Source of the DNA: Branchiostoma floridae
Lineage: Eukaryota > Chordata > Leptocardii > Amphioxiformes > Branchiostomatidae
Assembly: GCF_000003815.2 (NCBI RefSeq)
Contig: NC_049994.1
Span: forward strand, 2,467,502-2,529,501
Direction of reading: 5' to 3'
Length of the DNA stretch: 62,000 nt
Shown: piece after piece, positions 23,048 to 33,733 of the stretch
Position numbering within the stretch: the stretch's first letter is position 1
How the letters are laid out: every line of letters starts with the position of its first letter
The notes under the pieces: generated by a model
What the model was told of the DNA's origin: nothing
Database searches by the model: none
What the model saw: only the letters and a program-made list of their open reading frames with translations
Program-made: the position numbers and the translations under genes

Positions 23048-23348
23048 TATACCCCCTGCCCACTACGACGGCGCTCTCGCCGCGTTCTCTCTGCGGCCTC
23101 AAGTTTGACTTATCGCTTAACGGATTTTATGGAGATTATTCTTACTGCGACCTAAATAGGATATGTGTAACCTTCACTTTCACACTGGGTATATCATACA
23201 AATACGTAAAAGTGTGACTGAGAAGACAGCAAAACACAGCGTAAAAAGATAAAATTCTGTTCGATACATTTGTTGAGCGATATGTCAATTTTTTTTTTGT
23301 CGCAGAGAGAGCGCGGCGAGAGCGCCGTCCTAGTGGAAAGGGGGTATA
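23048..23348. mobile_element. ~300-bp MITE with long GC-rich TIRs
   Basis: The ends form a nearly perfect ~46-bp inverted repeat. Left is TATACCCCCTGCCCACTACG then ACGGCGCTCTCGCCGCG; right is the complement with a few changes (TTTCCACTAGG). TA/TATA lies at both borders. The interior is A/T-rich and non-coding. Confidence 0.75.
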
Positions 23349-24061
23349 AGTACATACGTCACAAAATCAGACCAATATTGGTGGGAACAGACAGTAGCCG
23401 GAACGAAGGCTAGGTATAAATTGTGTTGAGAGAAATTTGATAAACGCTAAGGTGGGCCTACTGACAAGATCTTGGTTAACAACAAGAAGAAATAATTATG
23501 TTTCCAAGTGCCAAAGAAACAAAGAACCGTAAGGGTAGACCTACTGACTTTTCAATCGGGCCGCGTCCTGCTTAGTTATTCCGTAAACATTCTGGTTTGG
23601 CCACATCACCGCAAAGTACAGGAGAACGAAGGCCTTGCTGTAGGTCCAGTTTCCCATGGTGATCTTTCTTGGTCTAAGAATAAGAAATACAAAGTCAACA
23701 GTTAAGTGGATTTTTTAATGATAACTTGGCAAAGGTGTAGTAAGTTTACATACTTACTACCAAGTTTACATAAAGTAAAGTATAGGTTCAATTTCTAACA
23801 TACCTGGTAGGGCGTTACATCTGTAGGATAGGAACGCAACGTTCTTCAATCTGCCCAAGTGTAGAATGTGTACATGACTTCGGTTGGGGATGTAAAGGTG
23901 GTAGAAAGAGAGGGATGTACTTATGACACTTTGGTTCACCGCCGTTATGACCTCGAAATACTCTTTGGACCTTTGGCGTTGACTTTATTGATAATGAGAC
24001 AAGTCGTTACATGGGTCTGCCTAGGCAGCTTCGGGCTGGTAGCGGAACAACAGGGCTTATA

Positions 24062-24740
24062 CTTCCCTAGTTCGCCCTAAGTTAGAATACTCATCTTCAG
24101 TCTGGGATCCCCATAGACTCAAACACGCACAAACAAACTGCCTTGAGGAGAAACTGGAATCAGTACAACGTACGGCTGCCAGGTTTGTCACAGGCAACTA
24201 CAAACAATCAACCAGCAACACATCACTACAACAATCACTTGGCTGGCCTACCCTAGCACAGAGAAGACAACAAGCGCGACTTACACTCATGTACAAGGCA
24301 GTCAACAATCTCATTGCAATACCTATCCACAGCATACTTACAAAACACAACAACACCACAAGAGGTCACAACCAGTGCTTCCACACCTTACCATGCAAAA
24401 CCGAAACACACAGGGCAAGCTACTTCCATCGAACAGTTATAGAGTGGAATAGCCTGCCTGAACATCTGGTATATGCAACTTCCGTAGAACATTTCCAAGC
24501 CGGGGTAGCCAAGCATTATGGCTACCCTGGCTCTGCCCAGCTGTAAGACCTAGTCATGCCCTAGCAAGATATCTTGTACAGCACAGCACCGTTATTTTTG
24601 TTTGTTGAATGAATTCGTTCATCACTTCACTATTTTGTTTCACCACCACCGGTTTGCTAAGGCATCCTCACTCCCCTGCAGCTGGACCCGCGAGGGGCAT
24701 TGCCCAGTATTATGTAGATGTAGATACAAAGAATTCATTA
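24062..24740 (+). mobile_element. 3' end of a CR1/L2-like LINE
   Basis: A frame from about 24075 encodes the end of a reverse transcriptase: RPKLEYSSSVWDPHRL, LESVQRTAARFVTGNY, LGWPTLAQRRQQARLTLMYK and IEWNSLPEHL. It stops at 24545. The untranslated tail ends in an ATGTAG microsatellite (about 24714-24731), as in CR1/L2-type elements. The catalytic half is missing. Confidence 0.85.
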
Positions 24741-25293
24741 CAAGAAACGTTACAATTCATTTGACCTATCCAATTAATGATGACTTATTAAAGTTTAAGG
24801 ACCTACCTTGTCTACGATGACTTCACGTACACCTGTATGACCAACGGAATGTCTGGTCTGAGTGCAACACATAAAACGTTTGAAGTCTTTATAAAGTCTA
24901 CAGTAACATTACTAATCTGTTGTAACTGCATTACGTCAACACAAGAGCTTTTAGCGCAAGGTTGACAGAGAAAAGAAAAGAATAGTATCTGGTGTCTCCC
25001 TAAGTGGCACCAATTTCCCCACTCTCAATAAACAGTCCTTTTGAATTTGTAAAGGTGGACATCATCAACAACTGCAGTATAATGTTAGACCTTGAACCCA
25101 GGGCGATTTAATTATAGGCTTAAAAACCCTTCCATTATATAACACGTCCCCGCGAATTGAATTTAGGGTGTCCTGGGGTTGCTTTAACAAATGGTTGCTT
25201 AGGATTGAACCTAATTAACAGAAATAAGTGCCTCTCCTTACAGACAACTAATTTCTATTGAATCGACTTCTAAAGAATACCTTATTGCTTTAA

Positions 25294-25748
25294 CCCAATG
25301 CAGACCGGGCTTTTTCTAGTATGGTCATCCCTGGACGGTGGGGGGGGGGGGGGGCGCTGCTTTTGAGGCCCGGCCCTTCTGACACCTGAAATTCTAAAAA
25401 AAATTATAGTATGGATACCAAACTTTTAGAGAATAATGTAGACCAAATATTTCACGTTTATATAACGTTTGGCACAACAGTGACGTAATATGACGTAACT
25501 ATGGCGTCATCAATTTGACTTGATTGGCTTGAACCGTGAAATGGATGTATTCCGTGAAATGCCTGTCAACTGACGGTTGCGATGGCATTAAGAAAAATGG
25601 AAAATTATGAAAACATTGTGAAAAAGTTCCTTACTAAATTTTAGGAAAACTCACAAAGTTTTGTGGCTCTAGCGTATACCGTTCTTGCGTTATGGGGCAT
25701 GGAAGTTGGCGCAGGCCTCACTCCCCTTCCCCTAACGCCTGAATAGGG
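25294..25748 (+). mobile_element. TTAA-flanked repeat, short complete copy
   Basis: TTAA lies at both borders (25290-25293 and 25749-25752). The left end is CCCAATGCAGACCGGGC and the right end reads, complemented, CCCTATTCAGGCG. A G-run, 'gacgtaatatgacgtaac' and 'ggttgcgatggcattaag' link it to the copies at 20049 and 36800. It is non-coding and about 455 bp long. Confidence 0.65.
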
Positions 25749-25752
25749 TTAA

Positions 25753-27150
25753 GTTAAAAGCCTTGCCCTTTTGTTAACGTTATATAATTACAACAGATAA
25801 CGTCTTAAACGTTGTTACATACATTGTACGTTACACGAAGACCAAAAATCAGACAGTCATGTAGGGGTTCGTCAACACTCCGTCCATGTAGAGAAGACCC
25901 CGTAGACAAAATAATTCATGGGAAGTCATCCGTATATGGACAAGTAAACGTTAAGTTCCCAACGTCCTGAGGGCAGTGGACCATACTGCTATGGACCCAT
26001 CCTTCTCCTCCCATCGCCCTCATGATTTTACCTCCCAAACCGATCCCAGGTACCTCGGTGGAGTCTGGAAAGTTGCATGCCTTACCTACGGACACAACGA
26101 CTAGCCAGGACTGTTAGGAATAGAACCAATTAGATCCCAATTGCATAGTTAATATGTAATTATATGAGGCATCACTTAACCTATCCACATACCAAAAATC
26201 ATGACAATCCATCAGCCCCTTCTTGAGTTATTCCCTTTTAAAGTCTGGCACTTAACCTGCCCTGCAGTTCCAAGACAAGCCGCTAGGGTGCCCAAACCTT
26301 CACCACTTACTATCGGCATCAAGAGCTGTCCACCACTCAAAAATCATTGCCGTAACATGTCAAGAACTTGATAGTACTTTAAAAGGCCGCTAGAGGGCCA
26401 AAAAATCTAATCGTTTCCAGGTCTCATCAAGACCTACCCACATACTGAATATCAATACAATCCATCTAGGCAATCTCGAGTTATGCTGTTCTTTTACACA
26501 CACGCCCACATACAAACGCTACACAAAATATAACCTTCTTGGCGAAGGTAAATGCGTTGAAGAATGTCTTACTTATAAGAAGATAATAACCTCATTCTTT
26601 ACGACATTCACTAGGTCTGATGCTAGAGGTGAAGGCTAAGATCGACGGTTGCCCACACCCGGTCACAGAGATTCGTCTTCACCCCGCAGCATGGTAAGAA
26701 CCCTGACTGTCGTGTCCCTTTTCGTTATGTTTACCTTTATGCTCCGTTTCTTCTCGAAACAAATAAGGCCAATGGCCTTGACCAGGCGGCTGTCACCACG
26801 GTTACTTGTAATGAAGCTGGGACCCTGTGGTGCATAATTACATTATGTGGCAAGCTTATTAGGACAGATCAAGAGGGGCTGGCAATCTTATACATGTTCA
26901 AGTATAGTCTAGCAAGAATAAACAGGCTACAGTTAGACCATGTGAAAGTAATCATTTTTTGTCGATTTCTGGAAGGTCTGCGAACAGCAGTGCTCATTGA
27001 GGGCCGCTTACACCGTTTTCAGCGTAGACAACTACTGGGCTTTGCAAAAAAAATACTTGGAAGCGTCAACTTATTTCGCTCAACGATATGTTTTGTACCA
27101 TGTAATGATATATGTTGATAGATTAATTAGGACCCGATGTAATCTGTATC
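25753..27150. other. No gene; dispersed repeat at about 26150-26560
   Basis: The part 26150-26560 carries phrases such as 'ccacataccaaaaatcatgacaatccat', 'cttgagttatt' and a second 'ccacatactgaatatcaatacaatccat', ending 'aaccttcttggcgaaggtaa'. This tail is one I remember as common in marine invertebrate repeats (unsearched). The rest shows nothing I can name. Confidence 0.4.
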
Positions 27151-27162
27151 TGTGTGTGTGTG

Positions 27163-27202
<40 letters not shown>

Positions 27203-27215
27203 CGTGCGCGTGCGG
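27150..27215 (+). repeat. (GT)n microsatellite
   Basis: Alternating GT with a few GC interruptions. Frames read through it are not coding. Confidence 0.95.
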
Positions 27216-27452
27216 ACAACATCAGTTGACAACACATTTTGTATGTTTACATGGTCAGGCAATGTTAGTAGTAGTGGACAAACTCAAGTCAACAATACAC
27301 GTACACACTTATGCCATTTCTTCAAAAGAGACGCTGGATCCACAGTGTTCTCGTTCATATACACAGAGAAGATCCTGTACACCATGGCAAAAGTATTTAC
27401 GATTAACTTAATTTTGTCCACTACTCCGTTACCTAAAATGCGCTCCCCATAG

Positions 27453-27668
27453 GTGTTTGCAGAAAGTAATGTCGCTCAGGGTAAGACAGCTACAGGTTCC
27501 TCCGGCCTTCCTGAGCTGATCTCCAAAGTGAAGGAGATGACCAGGGAGACACTAAATATCGAGATGGGCAAGCTAGCCATGGCGATTACCAACCGGAGAG
27601 AGCAGCTCAACAAAGATTATGGAGAAGGAGGAGGAGATTTCCGACTACTCCCTGCTGGCTAAGGTCCC
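27453..27668 (+). CDS. Unrecognised exon-like segment, possible coiled coil
   Basis: An acceptor (gtgtttgcag) precedes a frame reading ESNVAQGKTATGSSG, then the charged helix-like ISKVKEMTRETLNIEMG and RREQLNKDYGE. A second frame from the GGAGAAGGAGGAGG run continues EEEISDYSLLAKVPG up to a potential donor (CCCGG/GTAGGC at about 27671). This suggests a one-base shift inside the GA-rich run. I do not recognise the family. A similar LNKDY ending occurs at 28330-28459. Confidence 0.4.
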
Positions 27669-28329
27669 GGGTAGGCTTTGTGTTGTCATGTACATCCTCA
27701 GCATCGCGGCGGCCGTTCCAATTGTTGCCATGGTAACGGGCCAACAAAGTTTTCTGGCCATTTTCCAAAATTTCCTCATCTCAAAAACACGGAAATTGGC
27801 ATATTTTACGGCATTGTCACGCCAACACCTTTTATCGTATCGTCAAAACAAAACAAGATCTGAATAGACCAACATTTTGGCTTTTTAGAAATTGTTGTGA
27901 AATTGTCAACCAGATAAAATTGAGTTCTTGGGCAGCATCAAAGGGAGATGATGTTTAGTCACGTGGTTGTCCGTAAAAAGTAGGCCAATGTTTTGCGTTT
28001 GGCAAAAAATGTAAATTTTAGCCATTTTCAAAGTGCTTAATGTGACAAAGTAATTCAGAATTCTGTTCAACTTCTTAACAAAAAGAAACCTATGCATAGC
28101 CTATATAATAAATGATTGCAGAGTTTTAAGTCATGAAATGTATCATTGAACATTCCATATAGAAGACTTCTTGTACTTTTTTTTATTTACAGTTCACATT
28201 CTGCTATGATTTAGTACTAAAGTAGCAGTACATGTAAAAGTAGTGTGCTAGTTTTTGTATATGTTTATGTCTTGTTCTTGTTTATCTGTTCAATATGTTA
28301 TCTGTTTATGTTATGCGCAGAACAAATAT

Positions 28330-28459
28330 GGGCGTACATAGCAGAGAACTACCGCTGAGTCTGGTGGGGAGGAACGACTGTGTACTTGATGCCAGAAAAG
28401 CCATCAAGGACACGTTAAAGACTCATGAACATAGACTGAACAAAGATTACGTGACATGA
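28330..28459 (+). CDS. Second unrecognised exon-like segment (LNKDY end)
   Basis: After an acceptor-like gcgcag, a frame reads MGVHSRELPLSLVGRNDC, then ARKAIKDTLKTHEHRLNKDY, and stops soon after. The HRLNKDY ending and helical character match EQLNKDY at 27453-27668, so these may be duplicated exons of one gene, or relics. Function unknown. Confidence 0.3.
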
Positions 28460-28760
28460 AATTGTTTTATTGTGCAAAATGCAAAGTAAACATGGATGTA
28501 GGTTCGGTTGGAACTACATGTATCTGTTATATGGGACCAATATCCCCACCTCATGCCTGAAGACAGTTTTCCAACTTATTAAAACCTGGGCCTTCTTTAC
28601 TAAAATTTCAAAGACAAGTTACGACTTTGAGATAGAAAACAACAACACAGCATTCCAATAAGTTCATGTCCTGAACTTGGCTAACATTCAAGTCAGTGTT
28701 ACAATTTTACTTAGTGGTAAATTTCTCGTAGCAAAGTAAAAAAAAATACGTTAGCATTTA

Positions 28761-28969
28761 CTGTAAATGCATTTAAGTTCGCGGGGATTTAATTTCGAGG
28801 TAGCGGGAAAAATGACTTTTCGCGGTGGATTTAAGTTCGCGGTAACACAGTAGACTGTAGTCTAATACCATTATAGAAAAATGTTCGCGGTGGATTTAAG
28901 TTCGCGGTGAAGTGGTCACCGCGAAAAATGGCGAACATTAATCCACCGCGAACATTTCTGCATTTACAG
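28761..28969. mobile_element. Palindromic MITE with TTA target duplication
   Basis: The ends are CTGTAAATGCA and its complement, flanked by TTA at 28758-28760 and 28970-28972. The body alternates TTCGCGGTGGATTTAAG and its complement, so it can fold on itself. The 3-bp TTA duplication is what PIF/Harbinger elements make. There is no coding frame. Confidence 0.75.
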
Positions 28970-29391
28970 TTAGCCCCAGAGACGACTGTTGGCCTAGTAT
29001 CGCTTATACTTAAACGCTCTCGGCCAACAGTCGCAGACTTCAACATTGAACGAAATTAAATAATCGCCGAATAAACGAGCCGCGGCACTAATCCTCGGAT
29101 CTTTGGGTGTCCCTCACTTCCTAACAGCCTTACCAAGCGTGCCGCAGCGTTTTCCGGCTCAAAAACCCCCTTCGCTAGCCGCGCCGGGACTAAATGCACT
29201 CCGATCGCACTTTATAAACACACCGAATGGCGGCCATCTTGGAAATACCTGCTTAGTCGGCGTGCCGAATCAGCCGCGCGAATAAGAGACTGCTTTTCTG
29301 ATAAGCTATTCCTATGTGGGGAAAGTTGGAAAGTTCCCTGAAATTAAACTATATTCAAGCAGAATAACAAACTGGAAAGGGCCTTAGATAT

Positions 29392-29516
29392 TTTTTCAAT
29401 GAGTTCAACATGTTTTTTTTTTTTTCAAAACAAGTCACAAACAATAAAATATGAAACATTTTTGTCTCAAAATCACAATGGAAAATTATCGAAAACATGT
29501 TGAACTCATTGAAAAA
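29392..29516. repeat. Near-perfect hairpin, ~26-bp arms
   Basis: 'tttttcaatgagttcaacatg' at 29392 is repeated in complement as 'catgttgaactcattgaaaaa' at 29495, around a ~75-bp A/T-rich loop. It lies at the distal end of the LRR-tail repeats. It may be a young insertion or simply a hairpin. Confidence 0.6.
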
Positions 29517-29539
29517 AGCAATAAGATAGATTTCTAGCA

Positions 29540-32045
29540 TCCAGGGATTCATTAATGGACTGAGACTGGCCCTGCCCTGTCTGATTATGTTGGGACGTAT
29601 CTTCACACTGGTCATCACTACTGGTCACTGCACCAGCCGTGGTGTTTGAGTTGGATTAAATGATGGTCTGTTACTGGTCCACAACTTTGTACAGAGAATT
29701 CTACTGTGAGGGAGTCGGCCCAGTGAAATAAGATAGATTTCTAGCATCCAGGGATTCATTGATGGGCTGAGACTGGCCCTGCCCTGTCTGATTATGATCG
29801 TTGTCAAAATCTTTATACTGGTGATCATGACCACTTACTACAGCAGCCGGGGTGATTGCGTTGGATTCAATGATGGCCTGAGACTGGCCCTGCCATGCCT
29901 GATCATGATGGTTGTCAAAATGTTTATACTGGTGATCATGATCACTTACTACAGCAGCCGGGGTGTTTGAGTGGGATTCAATGATGGCCTGAGACTGGCC
30001 CTGGTATGTCTGATCTTCATGGTTGTCAACATCTTTATGCTGGTGATCATGACCACTTACTACAGCAGCCGGGGTATTTGCGTTTGATTCAATGATGGCC
30101 TGAGACTGGCCCTGGCGGTGTACCGAAAGTGCGAAAAGGAACGAAAAGGAGAGAAAAGGAGCGAAAAGGAACGAAAAGATTGGATAGGAACGAAATGGAA
30201 CGAAAGGGAACGAAGTATGAAGCAAAGTGAAATAAAATCGATGAGAATATAAGGTAACGGTATTGTGATCGACAAATGCATTTGCAACTGACTTTATTTT
30301 TGCATTTTGCGGCTTGTTCCACGAAAATCCTAGAGCTCCAATATAATGGTTAAACGGCGAAGCGGCGGGAAAGTGCACGCGTGGAAATAGCTAAATACAA
30401 ATCAAAGGCGATGGGCGGAGTCACGAATCAGTGCGTCTCGGGTCCCCACGCGGGCTGTCACAGGGGGGGGGGGGTTCTTTTGAAAGCCGCTGAGTAGCCG
30501 CCTGAAAAACTTTTGACTTGTTGACGTTTTCTACGGTCTCAAAAATGTCAAAAAGTCGTTTTCCAGTAGTCCCGGCCTAAATTATAAGTGGCCCCGGGCA
30601 ATCGAGACACCGTGTTAATTCAATTCGAGGTCTGGTTCCAAAGACTTTTTTCTGCCGAACCCGCACGGGAGACGTGAGTCGCCCGCCAGATCTCTTAATA
30701 GTTTCCCAATATCTTTTGCACAAATTCCTCACGTTGGCCCTTTCTTCCCGCCAAAATGATGAATACTCAAGGTACAACGTGATGAAAGCTCCTTGGTACA
30801 ATCACTACAATGTATACATGTCTATCCTTTCACACCTTTTCTTTTGTCGTGAACGAGCAAGAAGATAAGTCTCCAGTCTCCAGAAAACCATGTTGTGGGC
30901 CCTGTTGAAGGGAGCTGTCATGCTCGTGGGGCAGCAGTTAATTAGCATATCATTCCAGACCGGATTTCTATTAGACGTAAACAATCGCAACATTTGCATG
31001 CGGTGCTCCCATCTTGAGAGAACAGAAGCCACCCAAATACAACAACAACGCTGCAATCTTGCCTCATTCTGAAAATGTATATTAATCGATATTTATCTAT
31101 CACCCGCCAGTAACTGAATTTTAGTCCTTACTTTCTTATCTCAGTTCTGTTTCCTTGTATTTCGCTGATCTTCAGAGAATGATTTAGCCACACAATCACA
31201 ACAGCCTAAAACAGCGCCATAAAAATTTCATATTGCCAAATTCTGAGAAAAATAAAAGACGTTTCATAGGCTTCTAGCGTCCGCAGTACCGGTTCCTTAT
31301 ATTCTCATTGATTTTATTTTAGTTTGCTTCATACTTCGTTCCTTTTCGCACTTTCGGTAGCGAAAGTGCGAAAAGGAACGAAAAGGAACGAAAAGGAAAG
31401 TACCGAAAGTGCGAAAAGGAACGAAAAGGAACGTTTGTTTCTTTTCGTTCCTTTTCGTTCCTTTTCGCACTTTCAGTACTTTCCGTTTCGTTTCTTTTCG
31501 TTACTTTTCGATCCCTTTCGTTCCTTTTCGTTCCTTTTCGCTCCTTTTCGTTCCTTTTCGCACTTTCGGTAGACCCGGCCCTGGTATGTCTTATCTTCAT
31601 GGTATATCTTTATACTGGTGATCATGACCACTCACTACAGTAGCCGGGATGTTTGCTTGGGATTCAGCGATGGCCTGAGACTGACCCTGCTCTGTCTGAT
31701 CTTCGTGGTTGTCAACATCTTCATACTGGTGCTTGCGTGTGATTCAGTGATTGTCTGGGACTGACCACTGGACATTGCTGTAGATGTTTGGTCATCTAAT
31801 GATGCTCCTTTACGTACATACATCATACAGGGTTTAAATCGAAGGCGGCTACCATTTCGTGATGTGACAACTTGTGATGTGACAGGTTTTCAACTTTCAG
31901 AGGTTGAGCGTTAGGCAGAGACTGGTCCTGCCCTGTCTGATGATGATTTGTCAATATCTTCAGACTCATGATCATGACCACTGGTCACTACAACAGCAGC
32001 TGTGGTGTTTGCATGTGATTCAATGATGGCACGGCCCTGTCTGAT
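29540..32045 (-). repeat. 111-bp tandem coding repeats of the LRR-protein cytoplasmic tail (split)
   Basis: About seven units encode the 37-residue pattern GQSQAIIESNANTPAAVVSG, HDHQYKDFDNH, NQTG. Unit marks 'gactggccctg' occur near 29771, 29882, 29992 and 30104, then resume at 31577 after an insertion. Units at 31675-31750 and 31900-32040 are diverged and contain stops or shifts. The last intact frame (30115-29701) ends LDARNLSYFTGPTPSQ. The array belongs downstream of the LRR frame at 32020-33423, but an ~11-nt deletion near 32030 makes that frame stop before most of it. Confidence 0.75.
30116..31576. mobile_element. 1.46-kb TIR element inserted in the LRR tail repeat
   Basis: The left end is CGGTGTACCGAAAGTGCG and the right end complemented is GGGTCTACCGAAAGTGCG. 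Both continue with GAAAAGGAACG repeats and share 'gaagtatgaagcaaa' and 'gatgagaatataagg' further in. GGCCCTGG occurs on both sides (30108-30115 and 31577-31584). Removing the insert restores the repeat phrase 'ggccctggtatgtct', seen intact at about 29999. The right arm contains extra nested inverted GAAAAGG blocks (31345-31480). It has no transposase. The 8-bp duplication is compatible with Mutator-, P- or hAT-like elements. Confidence 0.85.
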
Positions 32046-33423
32046 AAAAATTAGCATTGATCGCTACAGTACGAGGCATGTTAAGTCTACTCAATACAAT
32101 GTTAGAATTTGGGCCTGAAGAAGTGCCTTTAGGGGGATTCTTGGTCCTCCTCTTGCACCAGATTGTGAGAATGACGGTGCCGATCAGGAAAATACCAGCT
32201 AGTGAACCCCAGATAGATCCAATGATAGCATGTATAGGGAAACTGGGAACAGATTTTATGAAACTGCCGCTTTGAAGGGTTGAGCCTCTTACACCTTTAA
32301 GGCCTGCTGTTGTGCTTTGGTAATCGTCATTAGATGTTATTTGGATATCAGCATGGGAGATGTGGGTTTCCGGCTTGTCTGAAGTAGCTTGAACGGTTAA
32401 GCTTATTATTGCTCTTGTATCGGCTCTTTTGTCTGCAGGGCCTACTGTTGAGCCAGCAGCTTTGCAATTATAATAGTTTATAGAATTTGCTCGTGTTTCA
32501 GCATGCAAACTGTTGCTTTGAAGGGGTGAAGCTACTCTTGGGCTCTTATTGCTTTTCTTGTTCTTGACTGTGGAGCCATCTGTTGTGCCTTTGTAACAAT
32601 TGTTAAAGGTTACTTTGACAGCAACAGGCAGTGTGGATATGGTTGGCTCTGCACATACCAATTCTTCAGGACAGACATCTGTAAGCTTCTGTCCCCGTAA
32701 GTCGGCGGGATCAGCACAGGTTATCTTGTGTTTAAATAAAGGAAATTCTGTCGAATCTAGCCTGAAGGGTGCCATCTTACAGTCACACTGCCAGGGGTTT
32801 CCGTTAAGACGTATGTTTAGATTAGCTGGCAACAAGCTAAAAGCTAAACGGGTAATGGCAGACATCTTGTTGTTCGTAAGTTTCAAACTTTGTAGCTGCG
32901 GTAGATTTACAAATGCACCTGCCTGAATCATTGTTATCTGGTTGTAGGAGAGGTCCACGTGTTGTAGCAGGGGTAGATTTACAAATGTAACTTTCTGAAT
33001 CATTGTTATCTGGTTGTAGGACAGGTCCAACTCTTGTAGATGGACCTGGAACATAAGTGCACCTGCCTGAATCATTGTTATCTGGTTACATTGTAGGTGC
33101 AACTTAAGTAGGAGGGGCACGTTTTGTATCCCGGTTAGCTTTATAAAAAGGAATGCACCTTTCTGAACCATTTTTATCTGGTTACGTCCCAAATCTAACT
33201 CTGTGAAGGATGTTGGGAGTTTCACATTGATGCTGGTGAGTTCCAGAGAACTGCAATCGCAGTGCGGTGGTGTGCAGCTGCGGCCGGCTTTCTGAGCTGA
33301 TGATTGTGTGCAGCTGCGGTCGGCTTTCTTATTTGATCTCCACAACCACCCAGCTACCTGCAGGTTGGGTTCCTTCAGGATGATGAGAAGGAATATCAGC
33401 AGGTGTCGCAGCTTTCTTCCCAT
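32020..33423 (-). CDS. Leucine-rich-repeat single-pass membrane protein
   Basis: The 467-residue frame has good context at its ATG (gcaccATGG) and an acceptor-like ttacttag just upstream. In order it shows a hydrophobic signal peptide (LLIFLLIILK), a Cys-rich N-cap, and about six LRRs with the LQELDLSYNQITMIQ consensus. A typical C-cap follows (NPWQCDCKMAPF, then CADPADLRGQKLTDVCPEEL), then a long Ser/Thr region, a transmembrane helix near residues 400-423 (GSLAGIFLIGTVILTIW) and a basic stop-transfer KRR. Amphioxus has many such LRR receptors with repeat tails. Here the frame stops soon after INANFYQTG because of an ~11-nt deletion relative to the paralogous tail units. The ligand is unknown. 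Confidence 0.9.
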   Translation of the reverse strand: MGRKLRHLLIFLLIILKEPNLQVAGWLWRSNKKADRSCTQSSAQKAGRSCTPPHCDCSSLELTSINVKLPTSFTELDLGRNQIKMVQKGAFLFIKLTGIQNVPLLLKLHLQCNQITMIQAGALMFQVHLQELDLSYNQITMIQKVTFVNLPLLQHVDLSYNQITMIQAGAFVNLPQLQSLKLTNNKMSAITRLAFSLLPANLNIRLNGNPWQCDCKMAPFRLDSTEFPLFKHKITCADPADLRGQKLTDVCPEELVCAEPTISTLPVAVKVTFNNCYKGTTDGSTVKNKKSNKSPRVASPLQSNSLHAETRANSINYYNCKAAGSTVGPADKRADTRAIISLTVQATSDKPETHISHADIQITSNDDYQSTTAGLKGVRGSTLQSGSFIKSVPSFPIHAIIGSIWGSLAGIFLIGTVILTIWCKRRTKNPPKGTSSGPNSNIVLSRLNMPRTVAINANFYQTGPCHH

Positions 33424-33733
33424 GGTGCCTGGCTACCTAAGTAAAAAAAAAAAGAAAGGCTTCTCTGTTATTGTATGTGAACTTTTCACATTTTTGGACC
33501 ATTTCAATGTGCAAGAATTGTTTCTCCCACTAATGTTGCTGTGCTTGTTGGAGTTATCAGTATCTGTGAAGCAACATTGTTCTACTCCTGTATGCCTGGT
33601 TTGTGGTTAAAGTCAACTATTTATATCATAAGGCAACTCCTAACCACATTCGAGGGGTTATGACAATTCATGAATAGTTACTCGTCTTATGCTGCTAAAC
33701 CACTGTTAAACAGGTACAATCGTTACCAAAATA

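Noticed and set aside
31319-31621. Frames with repeated KRNEKERK or FSFLFVPFRS
   Set aside because: Readings of the GAAAAGGAAC repeats in the inverted ends of the 1.46-kb element.
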